Source of the DNA: Microbacterium sp. YJN-G
Lineage (GTDB): Bacteria; Actinomycetota; Actinomycetes; Actinomycetales; Microbacteriaceae
Direction: 5' to 3'
DNA: 64,000 nt
Assembly (NCBI RefSeq): GCF_015040615.1
Contig: NZ_CP060402.1
Location: forward strand, 310,001 to 374,000
The first letter of the stretch is position 1. The number at the start of each line of letters is the position of its first letter. The position numbers and the translations under genes are program-made. The notes beneath the pieces were generated by a model. The model had not been told where the DNA came from. It saw only the letters and a program-made list of their open reading frames with translations, and did not search any database. Positions 7,263 through 14,557 of this stretch are shown here, piece after piece.

Positions 7263-8666
7263 ATGGCACTCGACAAGCCGTACAAGGACATCCCCGGCAC
7301 CACGATCTTCGACGCCGAGCAGGCCCGCAAGGGCTACCACCTCAACCAGTTCTCGATGTCGCTGATGAAGCCCGAGAACCGCGAGCGCTTCCTCGCCGAC
7401 CAGCAGGCGTACCTCGACGAGTGGCCGCTGACACCGGTGCAGCGCCAGGCCGTGCTCGACATGGATCTGAACACCATGATCGCCGAGGGCGGGAACATCT
7501 ACTTCCTCAGCAAGATCGGCGCCACCCACGGGCTGAGCTTCCAGCAGATGGCCGGCTCGATGACCGGCATGAGCGAGGCCGCCTACCGCGACATGATGGT
7601 CGGCGGCGGGCGCAACCCGCAGGGCGTGCGGCTGAAGGACCTCGACGGCTGGACGCCGCCGAGCACGGAGAAGGCGACGACCATGCGGCCGGATGCCCCG
7701 GCCAAGTACACCTCCGCGCTGTTCACCTCGCACGTGCCGGCGATCGGTGCGGCCATGGACCTCGGCAAGACCGAGGAGCCGTACTGGAAGCAGGTGTTCG
7801 ACGGCTACCAGTGGACCCGCAAGTGGGCCAAGGAGAACACCCCCGACGTCGTCATCCTGGTCTACAACGACCACGCCACCGCCTTCGATGCCTCGATCAT
7901 CCCGACGTTCGTGCTCGGCACCGGCGCCGAGTACCCGGTCGCCGACGAGGGCTACGGCCCCCGCCCGGTGCCGGATGTGAAGGGCTACCCCGAGTTCGCC
8001 GCGCACCTCGCGCAGTCGATCATCCAGGACGACTTCGACCTCACCCTGGTCAACGAGATGGTCGTCGACCACGGTCTGACCGTGCCGCTCTCGCTCGTCT
8101 ACGGCGAGCTCGGCGCCGACGAGCAGTGGCCGGTGCGCGTCATCCCGCTCGCCGTGAACGTCGTGCAGTACCCGGTGCCGTCCGGGCGCCGCTGCTACGA
8201 GCTCGGCAAGGCGCTGCGCCGCGCGATCGACAAGTGGGACGGCGAAGAGCTGAACGTGCAGATCTGGGGCACCGGTGGCATGAGCCACCAGCTGCAGGGG
8301 CCGCGCGCGGGCCTGATCAACAGGGAGTGGGACAACGCGTTCCTCGACCACCTGATCGCCGACCCGCTGGGCCTGACCGAGTGGCCGCACATGGAGTACG
8401 TCGACGAGGCGGGCTCCGAGGGCATCGAACTGGTCGACTGGCTGATCGCCCGCGGTGCGATGGACGACCAGTTCGGCGGCGAGGAACCCGAGGTCGACCA
8501 CCGGTTCTACCACGTCCCGGCATCCAACACCGCCGTCGGTCACCTGGTCATCTCCAACCCGGTCGGCAAGACCACGGTCGCCATCGACGCGGCGGACGCG
8601 GCCGAGCCCGCGTCGCAGACGCCGGCGCCCGAGCCCGCCGAGACCGCAGCCGTGGCGAACGCCTGA
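7263..8666 (+). CDS. ligAB: protocatechuate 4,5-dioxygenase, fused alpha (LigA) and beta (LigB) subunits
   Basis: 467 residues from the ATG at 7263, which lies 7 bases after AGGAG; the ATG at 7257 is only one base from it. Residues about 8-125 match the small LigA subunit (ARKGYHLNQFSMSLMKPENR, GGNIYFLSKIGATHGLSFQQ). Residues about 148-445 match catalytic LigB. The Fe(II) ligands can be placed at His157 (TSHVPAIGAA), His204 (VYNDHATAFD) and Glu355 (LINREWDN), and the catalytic His at 342 (GGMSHQLQGP). The enzyme cleaves protocatechuate to 4-carboxy-2-hydroxymuconate-6-semialdehyde. In LigAB of sphingomonads the subunits are separate. A Pro/Ala-rich tail of about 25 residues ends the protein. 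Confidence 0.92.
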   Translation: MALDKPYKDIPGTTIFDAEQARKGYHLNQFSMSLMKPENRERFLADQQAYLDEWPLTPVQRQAVLDMDLNTMIAEGGNIYFLSKIGATHGLSFQQMAGSMTGMSEAAYRDMMVGGGRNPQGVRLKDLDGWTPPSTEKATTMRPDAPAKYTSALFTSHVPAIGAAMDLGKTEEPYWKQVFDGYQWTRKWAKENTPDVVILVYNDHATAFDASIIPTFVLGTGAEYPVADEGYGPRPVPDVKGYPEFAAHLAQSIIQDDFDLTLVNEMVVDHGLTVPLSLVYGELGADEQWPVRVIPLAVNVVQYPVPSGRRCYELGKALRRAIDKWDGEELNVQIWGTGGMSHQLQGPRAGLINREWDNAFLDHLIADPLGLTEWPHMEYVDEAGSEGIELVDWLIARGAMDDQFGGEEPEVDHRFYHVPASNTAVGHLVISNPVGKTTVAIDAADAAEPASQTPAPEPAETAAVANA

Positions 8667-8693
8667 CATCCTGATACGGAACTGGGAGAGCGA

Positions 8694-9659
8694 ATGAGCG
8701 ACAAGATCCGCATCGCCGTGGTCGGCGCCAACGGCGCCTTCGGCATGAAGCACCTGGACGGGCTGAAGAACATCGACGACGCCGAGGTGACGGTCGTGGC
8801 CGCCACCTCGCAGGAGAAGGCGGATGCCGTCGCCGCACAGTACGGCGTCGCGAACGCGGTCGTCGGACTCGACGCCGTGCTCGAGCGCGACGACGTGGAT
8901 GCCGTCATCCTCGCCACCCCGACCGGGCTGCACGCGAGCCAGACCCAGGCGGTGCTCGCCACCGGCAAGCACGTGCAGGTCGAGATCCCGCTCGCCGACT
9001 CGCAGGCGGATGCCGAGGCGACCCTCGCCGCGGCTGAGTCAGCGGAAGCATCCGGGCTCGTCGCGATGGTCGGGCACACCCGCCGCTTCAACCCCTCGCA
9101 CCAGCTCGTGCACGACCGCATCCAGGCGGGCGAGTTCGCCGTGCAGCAGATGGACGTGCAGACGTACTTCTTCCGCCGCACGAACACGAATGCCAAGGGC
9201 GAGAAGCGCTCGTGGACCGATCACCTGCTGTGGCACCACGCCGCGCACACGGTCGACCTGTTCGCGTACCAGGCGGGCAGGATCGTCGACGCGCACGCCA
9301 TGCAGGGACCGATCCACCCGGAGCTGGGCATCGCGATGGACATGTCGATCCAGCTGAAGAGCGAGACCGGCGCGATCTGCACGCTGTCGCTGTCGTTCAA
9401 CAACGACGGCCCGTTCGGCACGTTCTTCCGCTATATCGGCGACACCGCGACCTATATCGCCCGCTACGACGACCTGTTCACCGGCAAGGACGAGCAGATC
9501 GACGTCTCGAACGTCGCCGTCAGCATGAACGGCATCGAGCTGCAGGACCGCGAGTTCATCGCCGCGATCCGCGAGGGCCGCGAACCCAACTCGTCGCTGC
9601 GTCAGGTGATCGACTGCTACCGGGTGCTCGGACAGCTGGAGGAGCAGCTCGCCTCATGA
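8694..9659 (+). CDS. ligC: 4-carboxy-2-hydroxymuconate-6-semialdehyde dehydrogenase, LigC type
   Basis: 321-residue Gfo/Idh/MocA oxidoreductase. The N-terminal dinucleotide-binding motif is IAVVGANGAFGMKH; EIPLADSQ replaces the common EKPL; and WTDHLLWHHAAHTVDLFAYQ is the signature I associate with LigC. With NAD(P) it oxidises the ring-cleavage product (as its hemiacetal) to 2-pyrone-4,6-dicarboxylate. It follows ligAB by 27 bases with the ribosome-binding site CTGGGAGAG, and its stop overlaps the start of the next gene (ATGA). Confidence 0.9.
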   Translation: MSDKIRIAVVGANGAFGMKHLDGLKNIDDAEVTVVAATSQEKADAVAAQYGVANAVVGLDAVLERDDVDAVILATPTGLHASQTQAVLATGKHVQVEIPLADSQADAEATLAAAESAEASGLVAMVGHTRRFNPSHQLVHDRIQAGEFAVQQMDVQTYFFRRTNTNAKGEKRSWTDHLLWHHAAHTVDLFAYQAGRIVDAHAMQGPIHPELGIAMDMSIQLKSETGAICTLSLSFNNDGPFGTFFRYIGDTATYIARYDDLFTGKDEQIDVSNVAVSMNGIELQDREFIAAIREGREPNSSLRQVIDCYRVLGQLEEQLAS

Positions 9660-10630
9660 TGCTCCCACGCATGGGTCTCGGCTGCATGAATCTCAGCCAC
9701 GCCTACGGCATCCCGCCGTCGCCGGAGGAGGGCCTCGCGGTGCTCCGCGGAGCCCTCGACGCCGGGGTCACCCACCTCGACACCGCGACGCTCTACGGCG
9801 GCGGCCGCAACGAGGATCTCGTCGGGCGCGCCCTGAAGGGGCGCCGCGACGAGGTCGTGCTCGCCAGCAAAGGCGGGATGGCGCTGGTCGACGGGGTGAA
9901 GGTGATCGACGGTCGCCCGGAGACGCTCCGGGCGCAGGTGGATGCCTCGCTGGCGCGGCTGGGCGTCGAGCACATCGACCTCTACTACCTGCACCGCTGG
10001 GACAGGAACGTGCCGATCGGCGAGAGCGTCGGCGCGCTCGCCGCGCTGGTGGATGCCGGCAAGATCGGCGCGATCGGCCTGTCGGAGGTGTCGGTGGCCA
10101 GGCTGCGCGAAGCGCAGCAGGTCGCCCCGATCGCCGCCGTGCAGAACGAGTACTCGCTGTGGAGCCGCAACCCCGAACTCGGGATGCTCGAGGCGACGCG
10201 TTCCTCGGGCGTGACACTGGTGGCTTTCTCACCGGTCGCCCGTGGGTTCCTCAGCGACTCCGTCGGCGACCCGGATGCGCTCGCCCCGAAGGACATCCGG
10301 CGGTCGATGCCGCGGTTCCAGGGCGAGAACTGGCAGGCGAACGCCGCTCTGCTCCCGGCCTGGCGTGCGCTCGCTGCCGAGGCCGGTTGCACCCCGGCCC
10401 AGTTGGCGCTGGCCTGGGTGCTCTCGCGCGGCGAGCACGTCGTGCCGATTCCCGGCACGACCCGCCTCGACCACGTGCGCGAGGACTTCGCCGCGCTGAC
10501 GCTCCCGATCGACGGCGCAGTGCTGGCTCGGGCCGGCGAGCTGATCGACACCGCCACCGTCTCGGGGCCGCGGTACGCGCCTGGCCCCGCCGCCGAAGTG
10601 GATGCCGAGACCTTTGAGGGAGACGTATGA
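9656..10630 (+). CDS. aldo/keto reductase of the lig operon
   Basis: 324 residues, starting in the ATGA overlap with ligC. AKR features are visible in order: GLGCMNL, DAGVTHLDTATLYGGGRNED with the catalytic Asp and Tyr, VVLASKGG with the Lys, and IDLYYLHRWDRNVP with the His. The C-terminal cofactor region is HVVPIPGTTRLDHVREDF. NADPH-dependent reduction of an aldehyde or ketone is expected. No step of the standard 4,5-cleavage pathway needs it, so it may act on a side substrate or an upstream aromatic aldehyde. It is translationally coupled on both sides. Confidence 0.82.
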   Translation: MMLPRMGLGCMNLSHAYGIPPSPEEGLAVLRGALDAGVTHLDTATLYGGGRNEDLVGRALKGRRDEVVLASKGGMALVDGVKVIDGRPETLRAQVDASLARLGVEHIDLYYLHRWDRNVPIGESVGALAALVDAGKIGAIGLSEVSVARLREAQQVAPIAAVQNEYSLWSRNPELGMLEATRSSGVTLVAFSPVARGFLSDSVGDPDALAPKDIRRSMPRFQGENWQANAALLPAWRALAAEAGCTPAQLALAWVLSRGEHVVPIPGTTRLDHVREDFAALTLPIDGAVLARAGELIDTATVSGPRYAPGPAAEVDAETFEGDV

Positions 10631-11331
10631 GGGCCATCTCATCCATGGCGACCCGTCACGTGCTCGCCGACCTTGTGGCCGCCGCGGTCTCTTCCGGCCT
10701 GCCCGCGGTCGACGTCGAATCGGTCGGGGGAGTGGATGCCGCTGCGCGCGTGGCGGACGGCGAGCCGTTCGACCTGGTCTTCCTCGCCGACGGCGCCCTG
10801 GCGAAGCTCGCTGACGCCGGGCATGTGGATGCTGCCACAGCGAGGCCGCTCGTGCTGTCGCAGGTGGCCGTCGCCGTGGCATCCGGCTCTTCCGAACCCG
10901 CCGTGCGGCCGGACGGTCCGGCGTTCGCGGATGCCGCCGGGCTGCGCGAGGCGCTGCGCGCCGCCGGCCGGATCGGCTACTCGACCGGGCCGAGCGGAAC
11001 CGCGCTCGTGCGGATGATCGAGGAGTGGGGCCTGGCAGACGAGCTGGGCGACCGCCTCGTGCAGGCGCGCCCCGGAGTCCCGGTCGCCGCGTCGCTGGCC
11101 GCAGGTGACGTCGACCTCGGCTTCCAGCAACTCAGCGAACTGGTCGGCCAGCCCGGTGTGCGCATCCTCGGCGTCATGCCCCCGGATGCCGCGATCGACA
11201 CGGTCTTCGCCGGAGCCGTGGCGACGGCATCCGCCGACCCCGCCGCCGCGCGCGAGGTTTTGGCCTTCCTCACCTCAGCCGCCGTCGCCCCGATCAAGCA
11301 GCAGCACGCCTTCGGCGTCCCCGCTCTCTGA
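10627..11331 (+). CDS. ModA-like substrate-binding-fold protein, possible allylic isomerase
   Basis: 234 residues, starting in an ATGA overlap with the reductase gene. The fold looks like molybdate-binding ModA (type 2 periplasmic-binding), with YSTGPSGTALVRMIEEWG, then RPGVPVAASLAAGDVDLGFQ and QLSEL in the C-terminal half. There is no signal peptide or lipobox (MRAISSMATRHVLADL is not hydrophobic enough), so it should be cytoplasmic, unlike a transporter component. A bacterial aconitate isomerase belongs to this family (from memory). The operon lacks LigU/GalD, so oxalomesaconate isomerisation is my preferred hypothesis. The fold call is firm; the function is inference. Confidence 0.7.
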   Translation: MRAISSMATRHVLADLVAAAVSSGLPAVDVESVGGVDAAARVADGEPFDLVFLADGALAKLADAGHVDAATARPLVLSQVAVAVASGSSEPAVRPDGPAFADAAGLREALRAAGRIGYSTGPSGTALVRMIEEWGLADELGDRLVQARPGVPVAASLAAGDVDLGFQQLSELVGQPGVRILGVMPPDAAIDTVFAGAVATASADPAAAREVLAFLTSAAVAPIKQQHAFGVPAL

Positions 11332-11393
11332 CCCCGCCTGCCGCCGCGCCGCGACGCCGTCACCGGGATGAGCCAACCACTCCCCGAGGCGGG

Positions 11394-11545
11394 TCAGCGC
11401 TCCATGGCGCGCTGGGCGGCGAGGCGAATCGGGGCGTTGGCGCCGCCGTAGCCGTCGTAGCCGCCGCGGTGCTCGGCCACCTCGAAGAACACCCCACCGA
11501 TCGTGCACGTGTAGAAGTGCAGGAACTCGCCGTCACCGACCCGGT
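11394..11545 (-). pseudogene. C-terminal remnant of a 3-dehydroshikimate dehydratase / HPPD-like protein
   Basis: Leftward reading ending at 11394. The last 50 residues (YDRVGDGEFLHFYT, then GGVFFEVAEHRGGYDGYGGA and NAPIRLAAQRAMER) match the C-terminus of bifunctional 3-dehydroshikimate dehydratases with a hydroxyphenylpyruvate-dioxygenase-like domain. Upstream of about 11545 the similarity stops and the sequence becomes the opposite strand of a TetR remnant. The 5' nine tenths of the gene are missing. The family makes protocatechuate, which fits the neighbouring pathway. Confidence 0.62.
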
Positions 11546-11774
11546 CGTACTCGAGAAGGTGATCGAGCGCGGCAGCGCTGAGGGCGTGATGCGCTCGGAT
11601 GTCGATGCCTTCGACGTGCACCTGCTGATCAGCTCGTACTGCTTCTTCCAGGTCGCCAATCAGCACACCTTCGGTTACCTCTTCGACCGCGACCTGCTCG
11701 CCGAGGACAGCCGCGACCACCTGCGCTCGATGATCGGCGACGTCGTCGTCGCGTGGATGACCGACGGCATCTGA
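11520..11774 (+). pseudogene. TetR-family regulator, C-terminal remnant
   Basis: Rightward reading ending at 11774. From about QELAVTDPVVLEKVIERG onward it carries a TetR C-terminal ligand/dimer domain (LLISSYCFFQVANQHTFGYL, FDRDLLAEDSRDHLRSMI). The N-terminal helix-turn-helix is absent. Its broken end abuts the broken end of the dehydratase remnant on the other strand. One deletion across a divergent regulator/enzyme pair would explain both. Confidence 0.62.
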
Positions 11775-11802
11775 CCCGCCCGGCCCCGAGGGTGTGGTGG
11801 GG

Positions 11803-12987
11803 TCAGTGCTGCAGGACGTAGCGGTCGCGGGCGGCGAACGCGCCCACGAGCGCCTGAGCGGTCATCGACGCCAGCAGGATGACGAGCGCCGCCGGCCAGC
11901 TGCCGGTCGCCGCCTGCACCACGCCGAACAGCACCGGCCCGATCGCGGCGATCGCGTAGCCGACCGACTGCGACATGCCCGACAGGGCCGATGAGGTGCT
12001 GTGATCGCGGGCGCGCTGCGCCATCAGCGTGAGCGAGACGCCGAGCGACGCACCCGAGAACACCCCCAGTGGCACGACCCAGACACCGACGGCGGCCGGC
12101 CAGAGCATCAGCCCGACCACACCCGCCACGCCGAGCAGCGGCAGCAGTGCCGGGGTGATCCGCGCACCGCGTCCGTGCATGGCGAAGGCGACCGCGAGTG
12201 AGCCGACCAGCGAGAACACCTGGTACACCATCACGTCGACTCCCGCGAGGGCGGCGCTGCGGCCGGTGGCCAGCGACATCGGGGCCAGCCAGGTGACCAG
12301 CACGTAGAAGTTCGTCGACTGCACGCCCATGTAGACGGCGACCTGCCAGGCCACCGGATCGCGCCAGATGCCCAGCCTGGTGACGGGTCCCGCCCCGGCC
12401 GCGCGTTCCGCCGCAGCGCCGCGGCGGCTGCTCAGCCACCAGGCGAGCAGGGCGAGCGGCAGCACGGCGGCGCCGGTGATCAGCAGCGAGAGCCGCCAGC
12501 CGGCCCCGATGTCGTCGCCGGTGAGGTCGGCGAGCGGAATGGCCAGACCGGATGCCACGGCACCGGCGCCGCCGAGCAGGGCGGAGTACACGCCCATCAT
12601 CAGCGGCACGCGCAGCGGGAAGTCGCGCTTGACCACCGCAGGCAGCAGCACGTTGCCGATCGCGAGGGCGATGCCGATCAGCGCCGTGCCGATCCAGAGC
12701 CAGACCGCCGAGCCGGGGATGGATCGGATGACGGTGCCCGCGCCCAGCAGGGCGAGCGCGCCGAGCACCGCTGTACCCAGGCCCGCGCGCCGCCCGACGC
12801 CGTGTGCGAACGGCGAGACGACCGCCCAGGTGAGGAGCACGATCGTCGGCAGCGCGCCCAGCACAGGGAGCGGGATGCCGGTGTCCTGTGACATCCGGTC
12901 GATCAGCGGACCCACCGCCGAGATCGCCGGGCGCATCAGCAGCGCCACCAGGCACAGGGCGACGACGGCGATCGTCACCCGCGGCAT
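11803..12987 (-). CDS. MFS transporter, CynX/NimT-like
   Basis: 394 residues from the ATG at 12987, with about 12 hydrophobic segments. N-terminal VTIAVVALCLVALLMRPAIS and the RWLxTxxxxA-like RPAISAVGPL start fit the CynX/NimT (cyanate/nitroimidazole) family of MFS exporters. A strong ribosome-binding site (GAGAGGAG) lies about 30 bases upstream of this ATG and points to an ATC codon at 13014, so translation may begin nine codons earlier from a rare start. Substrate not predictable. It is transcribed away from the rha operon and sits next to the gene debris at 11.4-11.8 kb. Confidence 0.8.
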   Translation of the reverse strand: MPRVTIAVVALCLVALLMRPAISAVGPLIDRMSQDTGIPLPVLGALPTIVLLTWAVVSPFAHGVGRRAGLGTAVLGALALLGAGTVIRSIPGSAVWLWIGTALIGIALAIGNVLLPAVVKRDFPLRVPLMMGVYSALLGGAGAVASGLAIPLADLTGDDIGAGWRLSLLITGAAVLPLALLAWWLSSRRGAAAERAAGAGPVTRLGIWRDPVAWQVAVYMGVQSTNFYVLVTWLAPMSLATGRSAALAGVDVMVYQVFSLVGSLAVAFAMHGRGARITPALLPLLGVAGVVGLMLWPAAVGVWVVPLGVFSGASLGVSLTLMAQRARDHSTSSALSGMSQSVGYAIAAIGPVLFGVVQAATGSWPAALVILLASMTAQALVGAFAARDRYVLQH

Positions 12988-13135
12988 CCGCCGGTGTCGT
13001 CGTGGTGCGCTGATGGTCGGTCTCCTCTCAGCGCGGTTGTCCTCGGCCCGCTGGATATCACCATAGGTGTGGTGCCCCAGTTGGACGAGCCGTGGGTCGG
13101 AGCGTGTCCGGAGCCGCTCGACGACCGGCACCCCC

Positions 13136-14557
13136 TCAGCGCGGCTGGTATCGCTCGAGCGGGTACCCGGCGGCGACGAGAACGCGCAGCTCTTCGAGCG
13201 CCGTGGGCGCGGCCTGCGCCGCACGCGCCTGCACGAGCACGTTCCCGAGAGCCGTCGCCTCGACCGGGCCCGCGAGCACCGGCAGACCCGCGCGGTCGGC
13301 GGTCGCCTGGCAGAGCAGGCGGTTCAGCGAACCGCCGCCGACGATGTGGATGCTGTCGACCGGCCGCCCGGCCAGCTCGCCCGCCCTGCGCACGGCATCC
13401 GCGAAGGCTGAGGCGATCGACTCGACGATCGACCGGACAAGTCCCGCCCGATCGGCCGGCACGTCCGCACCGGAGGCGCGCAGCAGCGCCGCGATGCGGG
13501 CGGGCATGCCGCCGGGGGCGCTCAGCGCCGGGTCGTTCGCGTCGAACAGTGGCACGTCGGCAGGCACCGCACCGGCGGCCTGCAGCAACTCCGGCAGGAC
13601 GATCGGGGTGCCGTCCTCCTCTTCCCACGCGCGCACGGTCTCGCTGAGCAGCCAGAGCCCGGTGACGTTGTGCAGGAAGCGGATGCGGCCGTCGACGCCG
13701 AGCTCATTGGTGAAGTTCGCCGCGCGAGCGGCATCCGTCAGCACCGGCTCCGCCAGCTCCAGGCCCACCAGGCCCCAGGTGCCGCACGAGATGTACGCCG
13801 AGTGGGGCGTCGAGAGCGGCGCGGCGACGACGGCGGATGCCGTGTCGTGCGAGCCGACCGCGACGACCGGCAGCTCGGCGCCGATCCGGTCGGCGAGCTC
13901 CGGGCGCAGCGTGCCGATCACGGTGCCCGGATCGACGAGCTCGGGCAGGATGCCGGCCGGGATGCCGAGACGTCCGGCCAGGTCGAGATCCCATTCCGAG
14001 GTGCGCACATCGAGCAGGCCGGTCGTCGAGGCGTTGGTGCGCTCGGCGACCTGCCGCCCGGTGAGCAGGAAGGCGAGCAGATCGGGGATCAGCAGTGCGG
14101 CGTCCGCCTGGTCCGTCCGCTCGTCGATGCGGTACTGGTACAGGGTGTTGAACGGCAGGAACTGCAGGCCGTTGCGCGGGTACAGCTCGGCGAACGGGAC
14201 GATCGCGTGCGCCTGTGCGACGCCGCGCTCGGTGCGCTCGTCGCGGTAGTGGAACGGCTCGGCGAGCAGCGTCCCGTCGCGCAGCAGGCCGTAGTCGACC
14301 GCCCACGAGTCGATGCCGATGCTCTCGATGCCGGGCTCACGGCGCACGGCCTCGGCGAGGCCGGCGACGATGTTCTCGTACAAGGCGCCGAAGTCCCAGT
14401 GCAGGCCGTCCTCGCGCTGCACGGGCCCGTTCGGGAACCGCGCGACAGGCTCGAGCTGCACCGAGCCGTCGCCGACGCAGCCGATCATGACCCGGCCGCT
14501 GGTCGCGCCCAGGTCGACCGCAGCGAAGGTGCGGGCCGGTCGCTCGGCCCTGATCAT
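13136..14557 (-). CDS. rhaB: rhamnulokinase
   Basis: 473-residue FGGY-family sugar kinase. FAAVDLGATSGRVMIG is the N-terminal phosphate-binding strand, GIDSWAVDYGLL carries the catalytic-loop Asp, and HIVGGGSLNRLLCQ is the C-terminal adenosine motif. It phosphorylates L-rhamnulose to L-rhamnulose 1-phosphate. The start overlaps the rhaEW stop by ATGA, and it is the last gene of the leftward rhaM-rhaI-rhaEW-rhaB operon. Length and motifs are those of actinobacterial RhaB. Confidence 0.92.
   Translation of the reverse strand: MIRAERPARTFAAVDLGATSGRVMIGCVGDGSVQLEPVARFPNGPVQREDGLHWDFGALYENIVAGLAEAVRREPGIESIGIDSWAVDYGLLRDGTLLAEPFHYRDERTERGVAQAHAIVPFAELYPRNGLQFLPFNTLYQYRIDERTDQADAALLIPDLLAFLLTGRQVAERTNASTTGLLDVRTSEWDLDLAGRLGIPAGILPELVDPGTVIGTLRPELADRIGAELPVVAVGSHDTASAVVAAPLSTPHSAYISCGTWGLVGLELAEPVLTDAARAANFTNELGVDGRIRFLHNVTGLWLLSETVRAWEEEDGTPIVLPELLQAAGAVPADVPLFDANDPALSAPGGMPARIAALLRASGADVPADRAGLVRSIVESIASAFADAVRRAGELAGRPVDSIHIVGGGSLNRLLCQATADRAGLPVLAGPVEATALGNVLVQARAAQAAPTALEELRVLVAAGYPLERYQPR

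Noticed and set aside
5543..7330. Long minus-strand frames opposite ligK and ligI
   Set aside because: Antisense shadows of well-supported pathway genes; no family features and no ribosome-binding site.
7122..8972. 616-codon minus-strand frame opposite ligAB
   Set aside because: Low-complexity translation and complete overlap with the dioxygenase gene.
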